Shown here one piece after another: positions 53,455 through 61,209 of a DNA stretch of 64,000 nt. The stretch covers positions 124,001 through 188,000 of the forward strand of contig CAJUTR010000004.1 in the NCBI GenBank assembly GCA_910589665.1. The letters run 5' to 3'. A model generated the notes under the pieces. The model was given only the letters and a program-made list of their open reading frames with translations, ran no database searches and was not told the origin of the DNA. The stretch comes from an uncultured Eubacterium sp. (lineage in GTDB: Bacteria > Bacillota > Clostridia > Lachnospirales > Lachnospiraceae). Every line of letters starts with the position of its first letter. Within the stretch, counting starts at the first letter, position 1. A program made the position numbers and the translations under genes.

Positions 53455-53797
53455 CGTTCCTGCCCTCCTCCCGCACATCGCTCATATAAATCCTCTCGCA
53501 GGAATCCAAAAGCCGGTGCAGCAGAAAAAATACTTCCTCCGGGTTTCCGCATACGAGATCCCTCGCCAGATCCTCCTCTCTCGCCCTGCCTGTGATCAGA
53601 TAGTTCAAGTCAATCCCGTATTTCCCGTGCAAAAGAATCAAAAGCGACAGGTTGATGGCATGCTCCCCGCGCTCCAGTTTCCGGTAATGCCCGACGGTGA
53701 GGTCGAGGCTCTCCGCCATATCCTTTACTTTTATGCCAAGCATGAGCCGCACCCTTCTCAGCCGCCTTCCTATTCTCCCGTTTACGAGTTCCGTCAT
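53435..53797 (-). CDS. XRE family regulator paired with LytTR protein
   Basis: 120 residues with a helix-turn-helix at about residues 8-65 (IGRRLRRVRLMLGIKVKDMAESLDLTVGHYRKLERGEHAINL) followed by a helical tail. AAGGAGG precedes the ATG. Cotranslated with the LytTR gene. A -10-like TAAAAT about 35 bases upstream lacks a clear -35 box. Confidence 0.85.
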   Translation of the reverse strand: MTELVNGRIGRRLRRVRLMLGIKVKDMAESLDLTVGHYRKLERGEHAINLSLLILLHGKYGIDLNYLITGRAREEDLARDLVCGNPEEVFFLLHRLLDSCERIYMSDVREEGRNDGEKYC

Positions 53798-53901
53798 ACT
53801 GCTTTTCCTCCTTTGTTTCCATTACTTCTATTTTACAGGAATCCAGACGAAAAAAGTAGTTCATATTTTGTCCATATAGGGCTGATCTCCAGTTTTTTAC
53901 G

Positions 53902-53935
53902 ATGTTTCGCGCACTGTCGCGCACATTTTTTTTTT
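53902..53935 (+). terminator. Orphan terminator-like hairpin between divergent regulators
   Basis: ATGTTTCGCG and CGCGCACAT form an imperfect stem followed by T10 on the plus strand, with TCGCGCAC repeated directly inside it. No plus-strand gene precedes it: the neighbours at 53797 and 54066 are divergent. It may end a short RNA or stop read-through from an antisense promoter. Confidence 0.55.
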
Positions 53936-54065
53936 GCATGAATACTACAGTTATCTTTTATCCGAGGAAAAAAACCATTGTAGTTTCTTGTGGTCTCACA
54001 GGCCAATGATTACACTTAAATCGAAAGACTTACATTACATAACTTACAAAAGGAGGCTTCCCGCC

Positions 54066-54437
54066 GTGAATACTCAAGATTTCAAACTGATCGGACTTCA
54101 GATCCGCTACTTTCGCGAAGCAAAAAAAATCAGTCAGGAACAGCTGGCAAATCAGGCCGGACTCGCAACAGGAACTATCGGTAAGATCGAGCGCGGACTA
54201 AACAATCCAAAAGCAGACACCCTGCTGCGCATCGCGGCAGAGTTGGAAATTCCATGTCAATTACTCTTTGAAAAAAACGACAGGCGAAGAACTTATTTTT
54301 CACCGCAGATCCACCGGCTTGTCCAGTATGCCAAATGCCTGAGTGACGACGAAGTAAACGCCTTGTGCGTCATAGCCAGAACGCTCGATGGCACACACCG
54401 GGGCGGCAGTTGGAACGATCCCAAACGGCGGTTCTAA
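54066..54437 (+). CDS. XRE family transcriptional regulator
   Basis: 123 residues. The helix-turn-helix covers about 8-62 (IGLQIRYFREAKKISQEQLANQAGLATGTIGKIERGLNNPKADTLLRIA). The C-terminal ~50 residues end in a basic tail (DPKRRF). The start is GTG at 54066, 8 bases after AGGAGG; a longer open frame extends back to 53934 without support. The stop codon overlaps that of convergent spoIIP. Target unknown. Confidence 0.87.
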   Translation: MNTQDFKLIGLQIRYFREAKKISQEQLANQAGLATGTIGKIERGLNNPKADTLLRIAAELEIPCQLLFEKNDRRRTYFSPQIHRLVQYAKCLSDDEVNALCVIARTLDGTHRGGSWNDPKRRF

Positions 54438-55612
54438 AATCCATTTACTTCTCCTTTCAAAACATCTGCGATCACTTTTGCCAGTGGAGCCGCTGCATTT
54501 TTTGCCTCCTCCACCGTATTATTCTCATTTCCTAATTCTACCAAAAGTGCACGTTCTGCCATATGCAGATTATAACGGTATCCTTTCAGATAAATCGGTT
54601 TGGTAAATCCCTCGTATGTCTCCATCGCATGGCATTTCAGCTGTAAACTAAAAGACAGGTTCGCCTCAAGATTCGGATTATGTAAATAGTCGATCGGCCC
54701 GGATTTTGATCGGCTCATTCCATTAAAAAACATAACGATTGCTGTACGCTTTCCATCAATCATCGTGAACGTCTGCTTATTTTTCCCCACCGAGTCCCGG
54801 TGCAGATCGATCGTCACCTGGATATCCGGATTTTGCGCCATCGCCCGCCCGATGCCTTCCAGCGACTCATTATACGCTTTGCTACGGTCGATCGTCCCGT
54901 TGATCTGGTCATATTTTGTCTTGTCATGATAGACACCATACCCGTTCTTTTCCAGTTCTTTTGCAAGCTCTGTTCCCACTCCTACGATTGAATCGGATTC
55001 CTTCCCCTTCTGGCTGTCCGCGAATGCCTCCGAAGCCCCGTGCGTATGATAGATCAAAATCTGCTTCTTGCCAGGCTTCTGCTTCAATGTCATATTCCTC
55101 TTTAGCATCTCTTCCACCGGAAACAGATTTTTCTTCACTGAAGTTGTGGAATCAATAATATAGAAATGGTTCCACAGATAATTGACATCTTTACTCTCCC
55201 GGAGCTTATTGACATAGGCCGCCGTGCCGGATCCGCCCATCGCCTGCACCTGGGCGAGGTTTTCTCCCGCGACCGCCGACGCGTCCCCGGAACTGTACAG
55301 CTGTGCCTCATTCTCCGCCTCGGCAAGCTGCTCCCCGGTTCCCTGTGTCCCACTCTGATTCTCGCGGTAGATCAGGCTTTTCTTCGCCAGTTTCTCCGAC
55401 CGGGCCGTCGAAAAGAAGAACTGGTTTCCCATCGCCAGCCGTAAAAACACAGGCCCCTGCTCCATTTTGGAAGCGAGCAGCCCGCTTTCATACAGAGAGA
55501 TTCCTATTTGTTCCAAAACGGTATTTTTATAACCGCTATCCATGCACTCCAGATAAAAGAGTAACGCGATTGCCCCGATCGACAACATTATTTTTGAAAA
55601 CCCTTTTTTCAC
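54434..55612 (-). CDS. spoIIP: Stage II sporulation protein P
   Basis: Endospore-engulfment peptidoglycan hydrolase (amidase and endopeptidase), active at the septum with SpoIID and SpoIIM. 392 residues: one N-terminal membrane helix (about 8-25), a ~150-residue linker domain, then the catalytic domain with zinc-binding IYHTHGASEAF, IDLHRDS and LLVELGNENNT (glutamate). Downstream of gpr in the usual gpr-spoIIP order with an ~80-base gap. It implies the organism makes endospores or descends from spore formers. Confidence 0.94.
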   Translation of the reverse strand: MKKGFSKIMLSIGAIALLFYLECMDSGYKNTVLEQIGISLYESGLLASKMEQGPVFLRLAMGNQFFFSTARSEKLAKKSLIYRENQSGTQGTGEQLAEAENEAQLYSSGDASAVAGENLAQVQAMGGSGTAAYVNKLRESKDVNYLWNHFYIIDSTTSVKKNLFPVEEMLKRNMTLKQKPGKKQILIYHTHGASEAFADSQKGKESDSIVGVGTELAKELEKNGYGVYHDKTKYDQINGTIDRSKAYNESLEGIGRAMAQNPDIQVTIDLHRDSVGKNKQTFTMIDGKRTAIVMFFNGMSRSKSGPIDYLHNPNLEANLSFSLQLKCHAMETYEGFTKPIYLKGYRYNLHMAERALLVELGNENNTVEEAKNAAAPLAKVIADVLKGEVNGF

Positions 55613-55694
55613 CGTCTTCCCCCCATGTTCTCCTGATCATCCGCGCCCTGACCGCACGGATCCCTATTATCATGTATAGCGCCTTTCTTTTTAT

Positions 55695-56609
55695 TTATGA
55701 CACGATTGCTTTTTTCTGCAGGCAGTGGTTCAGTATTTTAGCCAGATCCTTTGCGATAATAGCGACGGACTCATCAATATTTTTCGGCGTGACATACAGG
55801 TTATCCATCTCATCCTGAAACACTTCCCGTATGAACGCGTCAATCTCGTCTTCGTTGTACCCCTGCTTTGTGAGCACTTTCTCCAGGTGGTCGCTGATGA
55901 TCGTTTTGGCATCCACGACGGTCGGCACACCGATGGCGATCACCGGAATACCCAGGCTCTCCCTCGACAGCGCGCTCCTGTGGTTGCCGATCCCGGATCC
56001 GGGACTGATGCCGGTGTCGGTGAGCTGTACCGTCGTGCACAGCCTCGACATGCTCCTGGCAGCAAGCGCGTCGACGACGATCACGACGTCCGGCGACGTC
56101 TTCTCGATGATCCCTTCTAAGATCTCCACGGCCTCCATTCCGGTCTGCGCCATGACGCCCGGCGCGATGGCGCTCACGGTCCCGTATTCATTTTCTTCCA
56201 TGAACAGTTCCCCAAATTCCCGTTTGAAATGGCGCGTCACAAAAATACACTCGACCATCCGCGGGCCGAGGGAATCGCTCGTCACATGCTGGTTCCCGAG
56301 TCCGGCGATCAGGACCGATTTCTGGCGCAGTCCCTCCACCATTTTTTCCAGCTCCCTCGCGATACAAAGTAGCAGGCTCTCTTTCTCCGCGTCGTCTTTC
56401 GGCATATCGTCCGACTCGATCGTCACATAGCGTCCCCTCGGTTTTTTCATCGCCCGGCTCCCACGCTCATCCTTGATGTGAACGGTCGTAATGTGTGCCC
56501 CCGCTTCCCTGTCAAAGTGTTTTTCCAGCACGACGCCTTTGATCTCTACATTGTTTCTCGGAAAACTCTCCCGGATCTCCAGCGCAAGATCTGTAATTTT
56601 CTCAGCCAT
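55695..56609 (-). CDS. gpr: Germination protease GPR
   Basis: Aspartic-type protease that degrades small acid-soluble spore proteins at germination, made as a zymogen in the forespore. 304 residues. ITDLALE near the N-terminus matches the TDLAxE processing context of Bacillus GPR; only about seven residues precede it, a short propeptide. Other landmarks are AGLGNQHVTSDSLGPRM, VIVVDALAARSMSRLCTTVQLTDTGI and PGSGIGNHRSALSRE. ATG 56609 is preceded by GGAGAG and GGAGG; the longer frame to 56687 lacks support. Forespore sigma-G control is expected from the family but I cannot place a promoter. Confidence 0.94.
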   Translation of the reverse strand: MAEKITDLALEIRESFPRNNVEIKGVVLEKHFDREAGAHITTVHIKDERGSRAMKKPRGRYVTIESDDMPKDDAEKESLLLCIARELEKMVEGLRQKSVLIAGLGNQHVTSDSLGPRMVECIFVTRHFKREFGELFMEENEYGTVSAIAPGVMAQTGMEAVEILEGIIEKTSPDVVIVVDALAARSMSRLCTTVQLTDTGISPGSGIGNHRSALSRESLGIPVIAIGVPTVVDAKTIISDHLEKVLTKQGYNEDEIDAFIREVFQDEMDNLYVTPKNIDESVAIIAKDLAKILNHCLQKKAIVS

Positions 56610-56680
56610 AGTCTCTCCAGCCTCCCAAACAAACGATTTCAGATAATAACTAGATTTACCCAATTTTTTTATTTTATGTA

Positions 56681-56709
56681 TTGACACCTCCTTCGTTTTG
56701 TACTATTAT
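56681..56709 (+). promoter_or_regulatory. Promoter of rpsT
   Basis: TTGACA (56681-56686) and TATTAT (56704-56709), 17-base spacer. The leader to the rpsT start is about 78 nt, long enough for autoregulation by S20 as known in Escherichia coli, though no specific structure is recognised. Confidence 0.75.
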
Positions 56710-56793
56710 ATTTTAAGTATGTTTGTGTTAATGTCCGTGTCCGTTTAACCAGACATCGTATCTTACAATAATTTTGAGATGGAGGTGTTACAA

Positions 56794-57057
56794 TTGGCAA
56801 ATATTAAGTCTGCAAAGAAAAGAATCCTTGTTTCACAGAAAAGAGCTGACAGAAACAAAGCAATCCGTTCCACAGTAAAAACGGCGATCAAAAAAGTAGA
56901 CGCTGCTGTTGCGGCAAATGATAAAGTTGCTGCGAAAGAAGCATTGACACAGGCAGTATCCACGATCGACAAGGCTGCCCGGAAGGGAATTTATCATAAA
57001 AACAATGCGGCCAGAAAAATATCCCGTCTGACCGTTGCCGTAAATAAACTTGCTTGA
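56794..57057 (+). CDS. rpsT: Small ribosomal subunit protein S20
   Basis: Binds 16S rRNA early in 30S assembly. 87 residues, typical for the family, reading LANIKSAKKRILVSQKRADR, with basic helices to the end (NNAARKISRLTVAVNKLA). The start is TTG at 56794, 6 bases after GGAGGTG; the ATG at 56779 overlaps that ribosome site. Non-AUG start codons on S20 are known to limit translation in other bacteria. Confidence 0.96.
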   Translation: MANIKSAKKRILVSQKRADRNKAIRSTVKTAIKKVDAAVAANDKVAAKEALTQAVSTIDKAARKGIYHKNNAARKISRLTVAVNKLA

Positions 57058-57174
57058 GAAAAACGCTAAGGGGTTTTTCTCGCGGGTTTCATACGAGTAA
57101 ACCGTATCGATCATCCGTCATAGTCTATACGGTTTCGAACGAAAGGCGTGCGCTTTTTGCGCGCCCTTTTTTAT
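57053..57174 (+). terminator. Series of hairpins ending the rpsT transcript
   Basis: Three hairpins follow in order: GAGAAAAAC...GTTTTTCTC overlapping the stop codon, AACCGTAT...ATACGGTT, and GGCGTGC...GCGCGCC followed by T6 (57145-57172), the true intrinsic terminator. Confidence 0.75.
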
Positions 57175-57264
57175 TGCAGAACGGTTTACAAAAACCCAAA
57201 AAAATGGTACAATTTAACGTAGTTACATAATTGCGCGGACAACGGCGCAGAAAAGAGGGAACGT

Positions 57265-57744
57265 ATGAAAAATACCGATTATCTTTCATGGGATCAGTAT
57301 TTTATGGGAATTGCCCTTCTGTCAGCCGAGCGGAGCAAGGATCCACACACCCGTGTGGGGGCCTGTATCGTCGACGCTGACAATAAAATACTGTCTGTCG
57401 GATATAACGGAATGCCCTGCGGATGCTGTGATGACGAATATCCGTGGAACAATAGCGGCGAACCACTCGACACAAAATATTTGTACGTATGTCACGCGGA
57501 GCTGAACGCCCTGCTCAATTACTCTGGATTTAAATTAAAAGGGGCCAGGATCTACACCACGCTCTTCCCCTGCAATGAGTGCACGAAAGCGCTGATCCAG
57601 TCCGGTATCCGGGAAGTGATCTACCTCGAAGACAAATATTCGGAAACAGCAAGTGTCATATCCGCCAAACGGATGATGGGATCTGCCGGTATAGTTACCC
57701 GCAAATACGAAGGATCCGGTAAAGAATTACATTTACTCATCTAA
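57265..57744 (+). CDS. Deoxycytidylate (dCMP) deaminase family protein
   Basis: Zinc deaminase giving dUMP for thymidylate synthesis, called ComEB in Bacillus. 159 residues. Zinc ligands: histidine and catalytic glutamate in CHAELNALLNY (residues ~77-87) and cysteines in FPCNECTKALIQ. The start SWDQYFMGIALLSAERSKDP is the characteristic family opening. GAGG lies before the ATG. No competence genes are adjacent. Confidence 0.92.
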   Translation: MKNTDYLSWDQYFMGIALLSAERSKDPHTRVGACIVDADNKILSVGYNGMPCGCCDDEYPWNNSGEPLDTKYLYVCHAELNALLNYSGFKLKGARIYTTLFPCNECTKALIQSGIREVIYLEDKYSETASVISAKRMMGSAGIVTRKYEGSGKELHLLI

Positions 57745-57792
57745 CCTTATACCAAGCGGCATCTTCCCCGCACAGGTGATGGCCGAAGCAGA

Positions 57793-57853
57793 TTTGTGTC
57801 TGTGCGCACCGGACACAAAGAACATTTTGTTCTTAGAACAAACATGTTCTTTT
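57793..57853. promoter_or_regulatory. Two adjacent palindromes between deaminase and chemoreceptor genes
   Basis: First: TTTGTGTC-T-GTGCGCAC-C-GGACACAAA (57793-57819), near-perfect over 27 bases. Second: AAAGAACAT...ATGTTCTTTT (57817-57853) with GTTCT/AGAAC in its centre, ending CTTTTT. The second could terminate the deaminase transcript; the first looks more like a protein-binding dyad. Confidence 0.6.
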
Positions 57854-57885
57854 TGAGAGCAATGTGCGCAGAAATGAGGCGTACG

Positions 57886-60522
57886 ATGAAAAAAGATGAA
57901 AAGAAACCAAAAAAAGAATTCAAATGGTTGGAAAAACTGCGTCAGAAGCCACGGACTAAAAACAAAAAAGAATCTGACGCTGCGCAGGAACCCACACCGG
58001 CCGCTCCCAAAAAAAGCCGGACACCCGCTTTTAAAGGAAAGCTTAAAAAAATCCGGCCCAAGCGGATCAAGCCCGCGGTCATATCTGGCAGATTATCCAG
58101 TACCGGAAAACGCGTGACCAAGATGGCAAAGACCATCTCCACATTCATACCGCGCAGAGAGGAAAAAGAAGAACCTCTGTTGGACGGAAATGTGAAGATC
58201 CTTCCGCAGTTTTGTATTCAGACGAAACTGATCGGATGTTTCATCATTCCCGTCATAATGATCATTTTACTTGGCATCGTCTCCTTCACCCGCTCTTCCC
58301 ATGCGCTGAACGAGAGTTACGAATCTGCCATCACGCAGACGATGAATATGGCGAAAGAATACTTTTCTTTTGTATTTTCTAATATTGAATCGGACATGAA
58401 CGTGTATCTTTTGGACACGCAGCTGGGCGACTATTACTCGGGTGAATTCAGCACAAACGAAACCCAGCTGGAAACAGCCAATACGCTAAAGAAAAAGTAT
58501 GAAAAGGCACAGGCAGACGTGGACCGGCAGAGAGAGGGGTCTCTTGGTTATTACAAAGCTTATAAGGAAATGTCTGACGCCTATCGGGAGTACGAACAGG
58601 CCAAACAGATCATAGATGAGGCGGGCGATAACGAGCAGGATGCCTACGCCACATTAAACACTTCCGTCAGCAATAAAGTGGCTGCCAACCAGTTTATCGG
58701 AAATATTTTTATTTTCAAAGAGAACCAGAACATCATCAGTTCGCAGCCGAGACTTCGCGCCACGGCAGTGACAACGGAAGATTATAAAAAGATCGACGCA
58801 GGTACGACCGGGTTATACAGCACGTTTCTTGAAACCGAACTCGGAAAAAAGGTAACCGGGAATACGACCAGCTATCACTGGAGCGGAACTGTCCCGGAGC
58901 TCGACAACATCCTATCCGTCAGCAGCAGTGACTATCTGCTCCGCGTGGCGCACGACCTCTCATCCACAAGCGACGCCGTGATCATCGTTGACATCCGCAA
59001 AGATGCCATCATGAACATTTTGAGGGACTTAAACCTCGGAGAAGGCAGCTACGTCGGACTGATCACGGGGAACGGGGAAGAATTTACGATCGAAGGACGG
59101 ACGCTTGTCACTGATACCGAAGATGGCACCGACTCCGACAATGCCTCCGACGCCGTGTCCGAACCGGTCTATACCAGTCAGGAATTCTATCAGGACGCCT
59201 TGAATTCCGAGCAGGAAAGCGGTTCAAGCTATGTGCGGTATGACGGAAGTTCCTATCTGTTTACCTATCAAAAGCTCGGCACGACCGGCATTATGCTTTG
59301 CAGTCTCGTCCCGTCTTCCCTGATCGTGGCTTCGGCAAACAGCATACGGGTCATCACGATCATACTCGTGCTCGTTTCCTGTCTCATCGCCATTATCGTC
59401 GGAACATTGATTTCGAAAGGCTTTAGCAAGTCGATCAACGCGACCATCTACGAGCTTGACAAAGTTTCGCACGGGGATCTCACCGTCGAATTCCGGACAA
59501 AACGCCGGGATGAATTCGCGCTTTTGTATGGGAGCTGTAATGACATGCTCGCCAATATACGCGGCCTGATCATGGAAGTCGAATCGGTATACGAAGCTCT
59601 TACCGTCTCCCTGAGCCAAGTGGACTCCTCTTCCACTACGTTCTCGCAGACGACGAAAGATATCCAGACTTCGATACACGAGGTGGAAACCGGCGTCGGG
59701 GATCAGACCGAGAGCGCGACTGCCTGCCTGACCGAGATGGACAGTTTGTTTGGCAAGATCAATAATGTCAATGAAAACGCAAATGAGATCGGAAGCATCG
59801 CCGCCTCCACGCAGGATGCGATCGCCTCCGGTATTACGACGATGGACAATCTAAATGAAAAGACAAAATCGACAACCGAGATCACGGAGAACATCATCCT
59901 CACGATCAACCAGCTCTCCGCTCATTCCCGTAACATCGGCCTGATCCTGAGCAGCATCAATGACATTGCGCAGGAAACGAACCTGCTCTCTCTGAACGCG
60001 TCCATAGAGGCCGCAAGAGCTGGTTCTGCCGGAAAAGGGTTCTCTGTCGTGGCAAACCAGATCCGTAAACTGGCCGACCAGTGCCTGACGTCTGCCGGTG
60101 AAATCTCTGACATAGTAAACGAGATCACCGTCGCCACAAAGAAAGCGGTAAAAACAGCGGAGTCCGCGGAGGAGATCGTGGAAGAACAGGTAGAGGCCGT
60201 TGCCGATACCGCGCAATCGTTCCAGGAGCTGAAACTGCGCATCGAAAAACTTTCGGAGAATCTGGAGAGCATCCAGAGCAGTTCAAAGGATATGGAAGTT
60301 TCCGGCTCATCTACGTTGAAAGCGATGGAAAACATTTCGGCAATCCTCGAAGAGACGCTGGCATCCGTTACATCGGTTGCCACCGGCACTGACAAACAGT
60401 CCGAGGCACTTACCTCGCTAAACGACGCTTCTTCCCAGCTGGTCGAGCGCGCGGACCATCTCGGCAGCGCCATTTCAAAATTTAAAACAAAACCAAAAAA
60501 AGCAAAGGCGAATAACGCCTGA
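57886..60522 (+). CDS. Methyl-accepting chemotaxis protein with basic N-terminal extension
   Basis: 878-residue transmembrane chemoreceptor. Residues 1-~105 form an unusual Lys/Arg/Pro-rich cytosolic extension. First membrane helix about 115-137 (LIGCFIIPVIMIILLGIVSF), extracellular sensing region about 138-480 with coiled-coil and Cache-like parts, second helix about 485-510, HAMP domain, then the signalling coiled coil with the conserved tip ETNLLSLNASIEAARAGSAGKGFSVVA split over residues ~690-720. The ATG at 57886 follows GAGG; in-frame starts upstream (57796 onward) would add residues translated from the palindromes and are rejected. No other chemotaxis genes lie nearby. Confidence 0.92.
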   Translation: MKKDEKKPKKEFKWLEKLRQKPRTKNKKESDAAQEPTPAAPKKSRTPAFKGKLKKIRPKRIKPAVISGRLSSTGKRVTKMAKTISTFIPRREEKEEPLLDGNVKILPQFCIQTKLIGCFIIPVIMIILLGIVSFTRSSHALNESYESAITQTMNMAKEYFSFVFSNIESDMNVYLLDTQLGDYYSGEFSTNETQLETANTLKKKYEKAQADVDRQREGSLGYYKAYKEMSDAYREYEQAKQIIDEAGDNEQDAYATLNTSVSNKVAANQFIGNIFIFKENQNIISSQPRLRATAVTTEDYKKIDAGTTGLYSTFLETELGKKVTGNTTSYHWSGTVPELDNILSVSSSDYLLRVAHDLSSTSDAVIIVDIRKDAIMNILRDLNLGEGSYVGLITGNGEEFTIEGRTLVTDTEDGTDSDNASDAVSEPVYTSQEFYQDALNSEQESGSSYVRYDGSSYLFTYQKLGTTGIMLCSLVPSSLIVASANSIRVITIILVLVSCLIAIIVGTLISKGFSKSINATIYELDKVSHGDLTVEFRTKRRDEFALLYGSCNDMLANIRGLIMEVESVYEALTVSLSQVDSSSTTFSQTTKDIQTSIHEVETGVGDQTESATACLTEMDSLFGKINNVNENANEIGSIAASTQDAIASGITTMDNLNEKTKSTTEITENIILTINQLSAHSRNIGLILSSINDIAQETNLLSLNASIEAARAGSAGKGFSVVANQIRKLADQCLTSAGEISDIVNEITVATKKAVKTAESAEEIVEEQVEAVADTAQSFQELKLRIEKLSENLESIQSSSKDMEVSGSSTLKAMENISAILEETLASVTSVATGTDKQSEALTSLNDASSQLVERADHLGSAISKFKTKPKKAKANNA

Positions 60523-60537
60523 TGCGACGGTCGTATA

Positions 60538-61209
60538 TTATGTAAGTTTTGCGGCCACATCAGCCAAAAATTGCTGCCACGCATCTTCATGGTCTACAAA
60601 GTATTTCGGACAGATCTTTTCCGTCACATCATAGTGGCGGATGACATTCTTTTCCGTGAGCTGATATTTTTTACACAAATAAGCCGTGAGCTGCACGAGC
60701 GATAGGTAAGTAGCATCGGTAAATTTACCGCTCTTTCGCTTGTGGCAGCATTCTATGGATATCGTATCGACATTTCTGTCATTGGACGCATAAGCGATCT
60801 CATTTAGCGGGATACACTGCACGATCTCTCCCTCGATCCCGATGACGAAATGGCTGCTCGCATAGGTTTTCGATTCCTTCTTTTTATTGATCTTTGGCAG
60901 ATTATTAAAATAATTCCGGTTCGCCTCTGCTCCAGTGCCTGGATTTGCCGTATAGTGAATGACGACCCCGTGCACCTCTCCGAGTGCCGTACCCGGTCTG
61001 GAAAACTCATTTGGTTCCAGAAAATTGTCCTGTATCCCGGCAGGCATGAGCGCCTGCGCCTCCTCTATTGCCCTCTGTTCCTGTCTTTTCTCGCTGATAC
61101 TTCGGAACATAATACTTAGTATGATAAGAAGAAGGACTGCGATACTGACGATCACAGTATACAGTCCTTTCCTTTTCCTGCTGACAATTCGTTTGCTTCT
61201 ATTCCACAC
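60538..61209 (-). CDS. N-acetylmuramoyl-L-alanine amidase (amidase_2 type), membrane-anchored
   Basis: Zinc amidase cleaving peptidoglycan side chains outside the membrane. 223 residues: basic N-terminus, one membrane helix (about 17-36), and an amidase_2/PGRP domain with zinc ligands in VVIHYTANPGTGAEANRNYF (His), ECCHKRKSGKF and RHYDVTEKICPKYF (His and Cys). Start is GTG at 61207-61209, inside the end of guaB by 11 bases; its ribosome site is poor, so coupling to guaB is likely. A GTG further in would remove the basic N-terminus. Confidence 0.85.
   Translation of the reverse strand: MWNRSKRIVSRKRKGLYTVIVSIAVLLLIILSIMFRSISEKRQEQRAIEEAQALMPAGIQDNFLEPNEFSRPGTALGEVHGVVIHYTANPGTGAEANRNYFNNLPKINKKKESKTYASSHFVIGIEGEIVQCIPLNEIAYASNDRNVDTISIECCHKRKSGKFTDATYLSLVQLTAYLCKKYQLTEKNVIRHYDVTEKICPKYFVDHEDAWQQFLADVAAKLT

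Noticed and set aside
53934..54065. Longer XRE protein starting at 53934
   Set aside because: No ribosome site there, and the sequence begins at the T-run of a hairpin; AGGAGG before GTG 54066 is decisive.
57796..57885. Chemoreceptor start at 57796
   Set aside because: The extra 30 residues are coded by the palindromes, and a good GAGG site lies just before ATG 57886.
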